Shown piece by piece: positions 1 through 6,574 of a stretch of DNA of 7,972 nt. The translations under genes were made by a program, and so were the position numbers. This DNA is from Deltaproteobacteria bacterium (GTDB lineage: Bacteria > Desulfobacterota > Desulfobulbia > Desulfobulbales > BM004): NCBI GenBank assembly GCA_019313095.1, contig JAFDBU010000011.1, positions 1 to 7,972 on the forward strand. Reading direction: 5' to 3'. Numbering within the stretch: position 1 is the first letter of the stretch; each line of letters opens with the position of its first letter. The notes beneath the pieces are model-generated. The model was given only the letters and a program-made list of their open reading frames with translations, was not told the origin of the DNA and did no database searches.

Positions 1-105
1 GCTTTCGCTGAGTTGGCCGAGGAAGCTCGGCATCACGGACCGGTAGCCCGCGACGACTTTCGCCTGCGGCGCCACGATCGATTCACGGAGGTAGCTCTCA
101 TCGGC
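1..105 (-). pseudogene. coxB: C-terminal fragment of cytochrome c oxidase subunit II, probably foreign (chimeric contig end)
   Basis: The minus strand is open from about base 108 down to base 1. It encodes a peptide with the segments [19 protein letters not shown] and [11 protein letters not shown]. From knowledge of the family this is the typical C-terminal stretch of the CuA-bearing periplasmic domain of aa3/caa3 oxidase subunit II, just before its last helix. Only about 35 residues are present; both the upstream CuA ligands and the C-terminus are absent. The first 90 bases are about 66% G+C, against about 39% for bases 121-210. An aerobic oxidase gene, opposite in direction and cut in mid-domain against plsX, does not fit the anaerobic-looking operon. 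The likely cause is an assembly or amplification chimera; a real rearrangement is less likely. The family call is firm, the origin is inferred. Confidence 0.8.
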
Positions 106-1050
106 GATGAAACCATACTCAACAGTGTAATTGAGAAACAGCCCTTTGTATCTTTAAAATTACAGGTCATACACGCTTCTCAATCAGTTTCCATGGATGA
201 GTCGCCCTTTGAGGCAATACGAAAGAAGAAAGACTCATCGATAGCCATAGCCTTTGAACAGGTCAGGAACGGCAGGGCTGATGCTGTTGTAAGTGCTGGA
301 AATTCAGGCGCTACCATGGCCTCGGCTATAAAGTCGCTGGGTCGCTTGGAAAATATAGTAAGACCTGGAATCGCCAGTATCTTCCCAACCCTGAAAAAGC
401 CCCTGGTTATGATGGATGTTGGGGCGAATGTCGACTGTCGTCCGCAGCACCTGTATCAGTTCGGTGTCATGGGGGCAGCATTTTCAGACAACCTTTTTCG
501 GATCAGGAAGCCAAGCATAGGCCTGCTCAGTATCGGAGAAGAAGGTGGTAAGGGCAATGTGCTGGTCAAGAGCGCCCATGAACTTTTCAGAAAAAGCTCA
601 CTTAATTTCATTGGCAATGTTGAAGGCAGGGACATCTTTCAGGGTGATGTTGATGTTATTGTCTGTGACGGATTTGTCGGCAATGTCTGTTTGAAGGTGA
701 GCGAGGGGCTGGCCGAAGCAATTATATCCATGCTGCGCACTGAAATATCAAAGAGTTTTATGGCAAAAATGGGCTATTTGCTGGCTAGGAAGGCCTTTAA
801 CAATTTTGGCAAAAGAGTTGACTATGCTGAATATGGCGGTGCTCCCCTGCTTGGTGTAAACGGAACCGGAATTGTCTGTCATGGCCGCTCTAACGCCAAG
901 GCTATTAAGAATGCCATAAAGGTTGCAGCAGAAATGATCCGCAGCAAAGTAAATGACCATATAGTTCAGCTTCTGTCCGAATCTAGAAGCGATAAATCCA
1001 ACCAAGAGCTGAATTTTCCTGAAGTAAAAAAGCCGGGGGAAGTTACATGA
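91..1050 (+). CDS. plsX: Phosphate acyltransferase PlsX, 5'-truncated
   Basis: PlsX converts acyl-ACP and phosphate to acyl-phosphate, the substrate of PlsY in phosphatidic acid synthesis; it is a peripheral membrane enzyme. The frame is open to base 1, with a TTG at 13, but recognisable PlsX sequence begins only at [10 protein letters not shown] (base 91 on). The hallmark N-terminal glycine-rich segment (DxMGGDxxP) and about 35 residues are missing, replaced by sequence that belongs to coxB on the other strand. From 91 onward the family motifs are intact: SAGNSGA (bases 292-312), [10 protein letters not shown] (from 415), [21 protein letters not shown] and [11 protein letters not shown]. The stop overlaps the fabH start as ATGA, so the two are translationally coupled. 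No true start codon is present in the window. The TTG at 13 should not be taken as the start. Confidence 0.93.
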   Translation, partial: VALIGDETILNSVIEKQPFVSLKLQVIHASQSVSMDESPFEAIRKKKDSSIAIAFEQVRNGRADAVVSAGNSGATMASAIKSLGRLENIVRPGIASIFPTLKKPLVMMDVGANVDCRPQHLYQFGVMGAAFSDNLFRIRKPSIGLLSIGEEGGKGNVLVKSAHELFRKSSLNFIGNVEGRDIFQGDVDVIVCDGFVGNVCLKVSEGLAEAIISMLRTEISKSFMAKMGYLLARKAFNNFGKRVDYAEYGGAPLLGVNGTGIVCHGRSNAKAIKNAIKVAAEMIRSKVNDHIVQLLSESRSDKSNQELNFPEVKKPGEVT

Positions 1051-2051
1051 TCGGTCAGGCAACCATTATTGGCACCGGCTCTTATCTTCCCCGGCATTTA
1101 ATGTCCAATAAGGAACTGGAAAAGATAGTTAAAACCAGTGATGAGTGGATTCAGACAAGGACCGGTATAAAATCCCGCAGGATAGCAGGCGCCGGAGAGG
1201 AGACTTCGATAATGGCCAGCCGGGCCGCTTTAAAGGCCATGGAGATGGCCGGTGTCAATGCCCCGGAACTGGATATGATCATTGTGGGTACCATAACGCC
1301 TGATATGGTAATGCCCTCCTGTGCCTGCCTGGTTCAGAAGGAGATCGGGGCTGAAAATGCTTTTGCTTTTGATGTGAGTGCTGCCTGTTCCGGTTTTGTT
1401 TATGCCCTGGAGATTGCAGACAGATATATTAAAAATGCTCCGGACATGAAAATTCTTGTTATCGGCGCTGAAACGCTTTCAGCAAGAGTAGACTGGCAGG
1501 ATCGCAATACCTGCGTTCTTTTTGGGGATGGGGCTGGTGCCTGCGTTGTAACCGGAGGCGAAGCTGATCATGGATTGCTTGCCAGTCAATTATACAGTGA
1601 TGGGCGTCTCTGGCAATTATTGCGCCTGGATGCGGTTCCACGTCGTTACTGCCCGGCAGTTGATTACGGCATGGTACCGGATAGCAACAGTTTTTGTGAT
1701 GGTTCGGCAATCAACATGGTCGGCAAGGATGTTTTTAAATATGCTGTCCGCGAGATGGGGGATGCTGTTGAAAATCTGCTCAAGAGGGAAGGGATTTCAG
1801 TCAATGATATTGATCTGATGATTCCGCATCAGGCAAATATCAGAATTCTCAGGAGCCTGGCTGAAAGAGTCAACCTGTCATTTAAAAAGGTCTATACCAC
1901 CATACAAAAGTATGGTAATTCATCTGCAGCCAGTCTTCCCATAGCCCTGGATGAAGCAAACCGCGAAGGAAAGCTGCAAAAAGACAATTTATTGTTGTTC
2001 AGCGTTTTTGGCGGCGGTTTCACTTGGGGAGTTGTGCTCTGGCGTTGGTAG
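1047..2051 (+). CDS. fabH: Beta-ketoacyl-ACP synthase III (FabH)
   Basis: FabH starts type II fatty acid synthesis in the cytoplasm by condensing an acyl-CoA primer with malonyl-ACP. The product is 334 residues, slightly longer than E. coli FabH (317). The catalytic triad is visible: Cys114 in VSAACSGF, His261 in IPHQAN and Asn291 in YGNSSAAS. The start ATG overlaps the plsX stop by 4 nt, and the purine-rich GGGGGAAG lies just upstream. The N-terminus (IIGTGSYLP) and the TSDEWIQTRTGI motif are normal for the family. The segment at about residues 185-210, between the SDGRLWQLL motif and the GKDVFKYAV helix, is less typical and accounts for part of the extra length; it includes VPRRYCPAVDYG. 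Which acyl-CoA primer is used cannot be read from the sequence. The linked acyl-CoA dehydrogenase makes a primer other than acetyl-CoA worth considering. Confidence 0.96.
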   Translation: MIGQATIIGTGSYLPRHLMSNKELEKIVKTSDEWIQTRTGIKSRRIAGAGEETSIMASRAALKAMEMAGVNAPELDMIIVGTITPDMVMPSCACLVQKEIGAENAFAFDVSAACSGFVYALEIADRYIKNAPDMKILVIGAETLSARVDWQDRNTCVLFGDGAGACVVTGGEADHGLLASQLYSDGRLWQLLRLDAVPRRYCPAVDYGMVPDSNSFCDGSAINMVGKDVFKYAVREMGDAVENLLKREGISVNDIDLMIPHQANIRILRSLAERVNLSFKKVYTTIQKYGNSSAASLPIALDEANREGKLQKDNLLLFSVFGGGFTWGVVLWRW

Positions 2052-2157
2052 ATCCTGGTGTGCCATAAGAAATATTTTTTAGGTTGCCTGCAGGGCATAG
2101 AAAAGGGTATAGATTTTGGTTATTTCTGATTTCTAAATAGTGGGTATATTGCAAACT

Positions 2158-2163
2158 AAGGAG
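2158..2163 (+). promoter_or_regulatory. Ribosome binding site that sets the acyl-CoA dehydrogenase start
   Basis: A perfect AAGGAG lies 6 nt before the GTG at 2170. It argues for that codon rather than the in-frame GTG at 2140, whose extra ten residues (MGILQTKEII) look like translated leader and even include the Shine-Dalgarno sequence. Confidence 0.8.
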
Positions 2164-2169
2164 ATAATT

Positions 2170-3321
2170 GTGGACTATTTCTTGACTGAAGAACAACAGA
2201 TGATTGTCGATATTTCACGGCAAATAACTGATGAAAAAATTATTCCACAACGGGCGGAACTCGATGAAAAAGAAGAGTTTGCCACAGAAATACTGAAAGA
2301 TATTGCCCAGGCTGATCTCTTTGGGCTTTATATCCCGGAAGAATACGGCGGGTTTGGCGGCAGCTGTTTTGAAGTAGTGCTGGCCCTGGAACAATTCGGG
2401 CGTGGATGTGTGGCAGTTGCGACAAGTTTTGCCGCCAGTGCTCTGGGGGCGTATCCGATATTGCTATCCGGCAGCGAAGAAATGAAGCAAAAATATATGC
2501 CGGATGTTGCCAGCGGTAAAAAAAGGGCCGCCTTTGCACTTACTGAGGCCAACGCCGGCAGTGATGCCTCCGGAATCCAGACCACAGCAGTACTTGATGG
2601 CGACGAATGGGTTCTGAACGGAACCAAACAGTGGATAACAAATGCCGGTGAAGCGCAGATTTATTCAGTCGTTGCCATCACCGATAAGAGCAAGGGAGCC
2701 AGAGGTGCCTCCATGTTCGTGGTTGAAGACACCGATCCTGGATTTTCCTTCGGCCCGAAAGAGAAGAAAATGGGTATCCGGGCATCCGCCACCTGTGAAC
2801 TGATCTTTAAGGACTGCCGCATTCCCAAGGACCGATTAATCGGTCGCCAGGGTCTGGGATTTATCACGGTTATGAAAACACTTGATCTTTCCAGGCCGGG
2901 AATTGCTATACTCGGGGTAGGTTTGGGGCAGGCGGCTCTGGATGAGGCGGTGACCTATGCAAAACAGAGGGTTCAGTTCGGCAAGCCGATTATCTCGTTC
3001 CAGGCGATCCAGCATATGCTGGCTGACATGGCCATCGAGGTTGAGGCCTCCCGGGCTCTTGTTTATGCCGCTGCCAAACATATAGCAGCCCATCCCAAGG
3101 ATATGTCTAAAGCCTCATCCATGTGTAAGGTGTTTGCAACCGATATGGCGATGAAAGTTACAACAGATGCTGTACAGGTTCTCGGCGGCTACGGGTATAT
3201 GCGTGAATACCCCGTGGAAAAGATGATGCGTGACGCGAAGATCCTCCAGATCTATGAGGGAACGAATCAGATCCAGCGCAATGTCGTGGGCCAGGAATTG
3301 AACAAGGAATATACCAAATAG
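2170..3321 (+). CDS. Acyl-CoA dehydrogenase (short-chain/butyryl-CoA dehydrogenase-like)
   Basis: This FAD enzyme interconverts an acyl-CoA and its trans-2-enoyl-CoA, passing electrons to or from Etf. Starting at GTG 2170 it is 383 residues, the normal length, and begins MDYFLTEEQQ as the family does. The N-terminal helical domain is followed by the FAD/substrate motif FALTEANAGSDA (residues 122-133), WITNAG from Trp155, and LGIRASATCEL in the middle beta domain. The C-terminal helical domain has VQFGKPI, VQVLGGYGYMREYPVEKMMRDAK and YEGTNQIQRN. Glu363 in YEGTNQI is the expected catalytic base, at the position used by short-chain and butyryl-CoA dehydrogenases. A 118-nt gap separates it from fabH, and the matching etfB-etfA pair follows. 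Chain-length preference and physiological direction cannot be read from sequence. No enoyl-ACP reductase is seen nearby, so a reductive role is possible but inferred. Confidence 0.93.
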   Translation: MDYFLTEEQQMIVDISRQITDEKIIPQRAELDEKEEFATEILKDIAQADLFGLYIPEEYGGFGGSCFEVVLALEQFGRGCVAVATSFAASALGAYPILLSGSEEMKQKYMPDVASGKKRAAFALTEANAGSDASGIQTTAVLDGDEWVLNGTKQWITNAGEAQIYSVVAITDKSKGARGASMFVVEDTDPGFSFGPKEKKMGIRASATCELIFKDCRIPKDRLIGRQGLGFITVMKTLDLSRPGIAILGVGLGQAALDEAVTYAKQRVQFGKPIISFQAIQHMLADMAIEVEASRALVYAAAKHIAAHPKDMSKASSMCKVFATDMAMKVTTDAVQVLGGYGYMREYPVEKMMRDAKILQIYEGTNQIQRNVVGQELNKEYTK

Positions 3322-3381
3322 ATTCAGATTGACGGGAAGCTCTCTTTGTCTTCCTGAAAAACAACGAATGTTGAATTTCAG

Positions 3382-4161
3382 ATGAATATAATTGTTTGCG
3401 TTAAACAGGTCCCTGATGCAAAGGACGTCCGCCTGGACCCCAAGACCAACACCATGGCCAGGGAAGGGGTGGAATCCATCATGAATCCTTTTGATCGTCA
3501 TGCTGTCGAGGAAGCGGTACGACTTAAAGAACAGCATGGCGGCACTGTAACGGTCATAAGTATGGGGCCGCCGCAGGCCGAAGCGGTGCTGCGGGATGCG
3601 GTTGCATGCGGCGCGGATGAAGCAGTTCTTGTCTCTGACCGTGCTTTTGCCGGGGCAGATACCTGGGCTACCACCTACACTCTGGGAAAGGCTATTAATA
3701 AGACAGGATCGTATGATCTTATTCTCTGCGGCAAACAGGCTATTGACGGAGATACAGCCCAGGTGGGTCCCGGACTGGCAAAACGGTTGAATATCCCGTA
3801 TGTCAGTTATGTCCGGAAAATAACCGGTTTCGAGAACAATGTCCTGACGCTGCACCGCCTGATGGATGACGGCTATGATGAAATCGAGCTGCCACTGCCC
3901 GGCCTGCTCACTGTGGTCAAAGAGATAAACGTGCCGCGGGTCCCGTCGCTGAAGGGTAAGATGAAGGCCAAAAGTCTGAGCATAAAAACCTTGAATGCCG
4001 CCGATATTGACGCTAACCCTGACAGTATTGGGCTTCCTGGTTCAACAACCCAGGTTGTCAAGGTTTTTGCGCCTGAATTTAAAGGTGAACGGGCCATGCT
4101 TGAAGGAACTGTTGATGAGCAGGTCGAACAACTGGTGAATAAACTTCAACCCTATCTGTAA
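3382..4161 (+). CDS. etfB: Electron transfer flavoprotein subunit beta, bifurcating-type motif
   Basis: EtfB pairs with EtfA to form the electron carrier for the upstream dehydrogenase. It is 259 residues, normal for the family, and starts with the standard MNIIVCVKQVPDAKDVRLDP. GKQAIDGDTAQVGP contains Asp122-Gly-Asp-Thr125 through Pro130. In electron-bifurcating Etfs such as those of Acidaminococcus, Megasphaera and Clostridium, this loop (DGDTAQVGP) contacts a second FAD; in simple Etfs the site binds AMP and the loop is different. The later segment DDGYDEIELPLPGLLTVVKEIN and the R-x-P-x-L-K-G-K-M-K-A-K stretch are typical of EtfB. No strong Shine-Dalgarno sequence precedes ATG 3382, and the 60-nt gap from the dehydrogenase suggests cotranscription. 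The bifurcating assignment follows from motif similarity and is not demonstrated. Confidence 0.93.
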   Translation: MNIIVCVKQVPDAKDVRLDPKTNTMAREGVESIMNPFDRHAVEEAVRLKEQHGGTVTVISMGPPQAEAVLRDAVACGADEAVLVSDRAFAGADTWATTYTLGKAINKTGSYDLILCGKQAIDGDTAQVGPGLAKRLNIPYVSYVRKITGFENNVLTLHRLMDDGYDEIELPLPGLLTVVKEINVPRVPSLKGKMKAKSLSIKTLNAADIDANPDSIGLPGSTTQVVKVFAPEFKGERAMLEGTVDEQVEQLVNKLQPYL

Positions 4162-4163
4162 TT

Positions 4164-5354
4164 ATGCTGCGAATTGATATAGAAACCTGCATCGGCTGCG
4201 GCGTCTGTGAAGAAGTCTGTACTTTTGGAGCCATTGAGGTAGTTGACAGTGTTGCAGTGGTCAACGAAAAGTGCACGCTCTGCGGTTCCTGTGTCGACAG
4301 TTGTGAGGCCGGGGCCCTGAGCATTGAGGCCAAGGAAAAGGAACTGCAGACAGATATTGCCGAGTGGTCAGGCATTATGGTTTATGCCGAATTCAGGCAT
4401 GGAAAAGTGGCACCAGTGTCCTACGAGTTGCTTGGTATAGGACGCCGGCTTGCCGATCAGCAGAAAGTACCTTTGACTGCCGTTCTGCTTGGCTCAAGCA
4501 TGGATGGAGCTGCCCGGGAGCTGGTATCATATGGTGCTGATACCGTCTTTCAGGTCGATGATTCTGCCCTGGAGTTTTTTACGGATGAAATTTACGGCAA
4601 TATCCTGGAGGATATCGTGCGGGTACAGAAGCCTGAAGTGGTTCTGGCAGGTGCTACAGCAATCGGCCGCTCTTTCATCCCGCTGGTGGCCACTGCACTT
4701 GCCACAGGTCTGACTGCGGATTGCACCCAGCTTGCAATACGGGAAGAAGACGGGGTACTGCTCCAGACCAGGCCGGCATTTGGCGGCAACATCATGGCAA
4801 CGATAGAGTGCCCGTTTACCAGGCCGCAAATGGCAACAGTAAGGCCGCGGGTTATGAAGGCCTTAATGCCAGATTCCGACAGAAAAGGGGAAATTATTGA
4901 TTTTAAGCCGGATCCAGCCCGGCTGCAGTCCAGGGTCAAAGTGCTGCAAAGTGTTCTTGAGGAGCAGGATCAGGTTAATATCACTGAGGGTGATATCATT
5001 GTTGCAGGCGGCCGGGGGCTGGATAATGAAAAAGGATTTGAACTTATTAAGCAGCTCGCCGGTACTGTCGGCGGTGCTGTAGGGGCTTCGCGGGCAGCAG
5101 TAGACTCGGAGTGGATAGCCTATCCGCACCAGGTAGGGCAGACCGGCAAGACAGTCAACCCGAAACTTTATATAGCCTGTGGCATTTCAGGCGCGATCCA
5201 GCATGTTGTAGGAATGCAGTCGTCTGAGACGATTGTTGCGATCAATAAGGATCCGGATGCCCCAATTTTTGATGTTGCAACATATGGTATTGTGGGGGAT
5301 CTGTATGAGGTCGTACCGAAGCTGATAGACAAGATCAAGGAGAAACGGGGATAA
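4164..5354 (+). CDS. etfA: Electron transfer flavoprotein subunit alpha with N-terminal 2[4Fe-4S] ferredoxin domain
   Basis: This is an Etf alpha subunit of 396 residues, longer than a plain EtfA (about 310-330) because of an N-terminal ferredoxin domain of about 60 residues. Eight cysteines form two complete cluster motifs: Cys9, 12, 15, 19 and Cys37, 40, 43, 47. A typical EtfA N-terminal domain follows, with VYAEFRHGKVAPVSYELLG near residue 75. The FAD-binding C-terminal domain has GRGLDNEKGFEL, GASRAAVD with Arg310, HQVGQTGK (322-329), GISGAIQH (340-347) and INKDPDAPIFDVATYGIVGD. Ferredoxin-fused EtfA is known from CarE of the Acetobacterium caffeyl-CoA reductase and from several anaerobes. 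It starts 2 nt after the etfB stop, and its stop overlaps the fabG ATG by one base (TAATG), so translation of the three is tightly coupled. The fused domain suggests electron exchange with ferredoxin or another iron-sulfur partner. Confidence 0.95.
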   Translation: MLRIDIETCIGCGVCEEVCTFGAIEVVDSVAVVNEKCTLCGSCVDSCEAGALSIEAKEKELQTDIAEWSGIMVYAEFRHGKVAPVSYELLGIGRRLADQQKVPLTAVLLGSSMDGAARELVSYGADTVFQVDDSALEFFTDEIYGNILEDIVRVQKPEVVLAGATAIGRSFIPLVATALATGLTADCTQLAIREEDGVLLQTRPAFGGNIMATIECPFTRPQMATVRPRVMKALMPDSDRKGEIIDFKPDPARLQSRVKVLQSVLEEQDQVNITEGDIIVAGGRGLDNEKGFELIKQLAGTVGGAVGASRAAVDSEWIAYPHQVGQTGKTVNPKLYIACGISGAIQHVVGMQSSETIVAINKDPDAPIFDVATYGIVGDLYEVVPKLIDKIKEKRG

Positions 5355-6100
5355 TGAGTCTGGCCGGGAAAGTAGCTGTTGTTACAGGCGGCAGTAGAGG
5401 GATTGGCCGTGCCATCTGCCTGCGTTTTGCCGCCATGAGAGCCAAGGTGGTAATCAACTATGTCAGCCGGGCTGAAGCTGCTGAAGAGACCAAGGCCCAG
5501 GTTGAAGCCCTTGGTGGCGAATGTGTAATCGTCAAATTCGATGTAGCCTCCACCTCCGAGGTTCAGGAGGCCTTCAAGCACATAATTGCCGAATGCGGCA
5601 GAATAGACGTCCTGGTCTGTAATGCAGGAATTACAAGGGACGGTCTTTTGGCTACCATGAAGGAAGAAGACTGGGACCAGGTAATGGCTGTTAACCTGAA
5701 AGGCGCTTTTAACTGCATCAAGGCCGGCTGCAGACCCATGATGAAACAGCGCTGGGGCCGCATAATCATAATCTCTTCCGTGGTCGGTTTTGCCGGCAAT
5801 GCCGGGCAGGCAAATTATGCTGCTGCCAAGGCCGGACTTATAGGGCTTACACGCTCCAGTGCTCGAGAGCTGGCATCACGGTTCATAACAGTAAATTGTG
5901 TTGCACCCGGATATATAGAGACTGATATGACCGGTGAACTGCCGGAAAAGGTAAGAGAGAAAATTCTTGCCGAAATCCCCCTAGGTATTCTGGGTGAGCC
6001 GGCAGACATAGCTGCAGCCGCGGCCTACCTGGCCTCCGATGATGCGAAATACGTGACGGGACAGGCTATTCATGTGAACGGCGGTATGTTTATGGGGTGA
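5354..6100 (+). CDS. fabG: 3-oxoacyl-ACP reductase (FabG)
   Basis: FabG is a short-chain dehydrogenase/reductase that reduces 3-oxoacyl-ACP to 3-hydroxyacyl-ACP with NADPH. The 248 residues match the family length. The nucleotide-binding motif TGGSRGIG is near residues 11-18 and NAG is near residue 90. The catalytic residues are Ser142 (ISSVVG), Tyr155 and Lys159 (NYAAAK), with the conserved Asn in VNLKGAF. The C-terminus has NCVAPGYIETDMT and VTGQAIHVNGGMFMG, as in FabG. AAGGAG lies 11 nt before the ATG, inside the end of etfA, and the start overlaps the etfA stop by one base. The position between etfA and acpP favours the fatty acid role over other SDR functions. A contribution to hydroxyacyl-CoA turnover alongside the dehydrogenase cannot be excluded. 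Confidence 0.95.
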   Translation: MSLAGKVAVVTGGSRGIGRAICLRFAAMRAKVVINYVSRAEAAEETKAQVEALGGECVIVKFDVASTSEVQEAFKHIIAECGRIDVLVCNAGITRDGLLATMKEEDWDQVMAVNLKGAFNCIKAGCRPMMKQRWGRIIIISSVVGFAGNAGQANYAAAKAGLIGLTRSSARELASRFITVNCVAPGYIETDMTGELPEKVREKILAEIPLGILGEPADIAAAAAYLASDDAKYVTGQAIHVNGGMFMG

Positions 6101-6149
6101 TCTGCGTTAAAGACCGTTTGATGGAAATATGCTGAGTTTCATTTATTTA

Positions 6150-6176
6150 TTGGGATAAATATGCTTTATATATAAT
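6150..6176 (+). promoter_or_regulatory. Possible internal promoter upstream of acpP
   Basis: The fabG-acpP gap contains a very AT-rich stretch; 6141-6180 has only 5 G/C in 40. A perfect TATAAT sits at 6171-6176. The best upstream partner is TTGGGA at 6150-6155, matching 4 of 6 of the sigma-70 -35 consensus, but the 15-nt spacer is short. A separate start for acpP would suit the high demand for acyl carrier protein. The -10 box is convincing, the -35 box is weak. Confidence 0.4.
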
Positions 6177-6201
6177 AAATTAAAGAAACAACAAATACAT
6201 T

Positions 6202-6207
6202 AAGGAG
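6202..6207 (+). promoter_or_regulatory. Ribosome binding site of acpP
   Basis: A perfect AAGGAG lies 7 nt before the ATG at 6215. It supports that start over the in-frame TTG at 6209, which is only 1 nt downstream of the site. Confidence 0.8.
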
Positions 6208-6214
6208 ATTGAAC

Positions 6215-6445
6215 ATGTCGGCAGAGGAAAAAGTAATTGATATCATTGTTGAGCAGTTGAGCGTTGATAAGGATAAGGTGGTGCCGGGAGCTTCTTTTGT
6301 TGATGATCTTGGTGCGGATTCTCTGGACCTTGTTGAGCTTATTATGGCTATGGAAGAGGCTTTTGGAATTGAGATTCCTGACGAGGTGGCTGAGAAGATA
6401 ACCACGGTCCAGGATGCCATAGAACACGTGAAAAAAGTTTCATAA
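6215..6445 (+). CDS. acpP: Acyl carrier protein
   Basis: AcpP carries growing acyl chains on a 4'-phosphopantetheine arm in the cytoplasm. From ATG 6215 it is 76 residues, the usual size. Ser36 in [11 protein letters not shown] is the phosphopantetheine attachment site. The protein is acidic, with the usual helix I segment [12 protein letters not shown], the helix II recognition region ([17 protein letters not shown]), [12 protein letters not shown] and the final helix. The strong ribosome binding site and the AT-rich leader point to high expression. It sits between fabG and fabF, the standard order in bacterial fatty acid clusters. Confidence 0.97.
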   Translation: MSAEEKVIDIIVEQLSVDKDKVVPGASFVDDLGADSLDLVELIMAMEEAFGIEIPDEVAEKITTVQDAIEHVKKVS

Positions 6446-6472
6446 GCCCCTTCTTTCTCATATCACCGGATG

Positions 6473-6514
6473 GTGCCGGAGACAGGGACCTTCAAATTTC
6501 CGGTATCCAGGCAC
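6473..6514. repeat. Imperfect inverted repeat in the acpP-fabF gap
   Basis: GTGCCGGA at 6473-6480 pairs with TCCAGGCAC at 6506-6514, giving 8 base pairs with one bulged A and a 25-nt interior. A second, overlapping pairing is possible between CCGGA (6476-6480) and TCCGG (6499-6503). No T-run follows, so this is not a standard intrinsic terminator. It could be an mRNA processing or stability hairpin, or a remnant of a small repeat; it could also be chance. The rest of the gap (6446-6574) holds no gene I can recognise. Confidence 0.35.
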
Positions 6515-6574
6515 TTACAGGCAGCCGGTCTTATTGATATGCAGAATAACTGAGATATTCGACGGGTGAAAATA

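Noticed and set aside
13..90. TTG start at base 13 giving PlsX a 26-residue arginine/histidine-rich N-terminal extension
   Set aside because: The extension does not resemble PlsX, has a foreign base composition, and is the antisense of a CoxB segment.
2085..2097. TGCC-TGCAG-GGCA hairpin after fabH as an intrinsic terminator
   Set aside because: The stem is four base pairs and no T-run follows; the T-run (TTTTTT) lies upstream of it instead.
2140..2169. GTG at 2140 as the start of the acyl-CoA dehydrogenase
   Set aside because: The resulting extra ten residues overlap the AAGGAG site. The GTG at 2170 has correct spacing and gives the family's usual N-terminus.
3335..3354. GGAAG...CTTCC hairpin between the dehydrogenase gene and etfB as a terminator
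   Set aside because: Only 5 base pairs with a 10-nt loop and no T-run; a terminator within this cassette would also make little sense.
3368..3385. Five-codon open frame (ATG TTG AAT TTC AGA TGA) overlapping the etfB start as ATGA
   Set aside because: It could couple translation to etfB, which lacks a clear Shine-Dalgarno, but it has no ribosome binding site of its own and is easily a chance event.
3115..3855. Long minus-strand open frame (246 codons) across the dehydrogenase and etfB genes
   Set aside because: It is antisense to two well-supported genes, its translation is rich in Cys, His and Arg without family motifs, and it spans their gap by chance.
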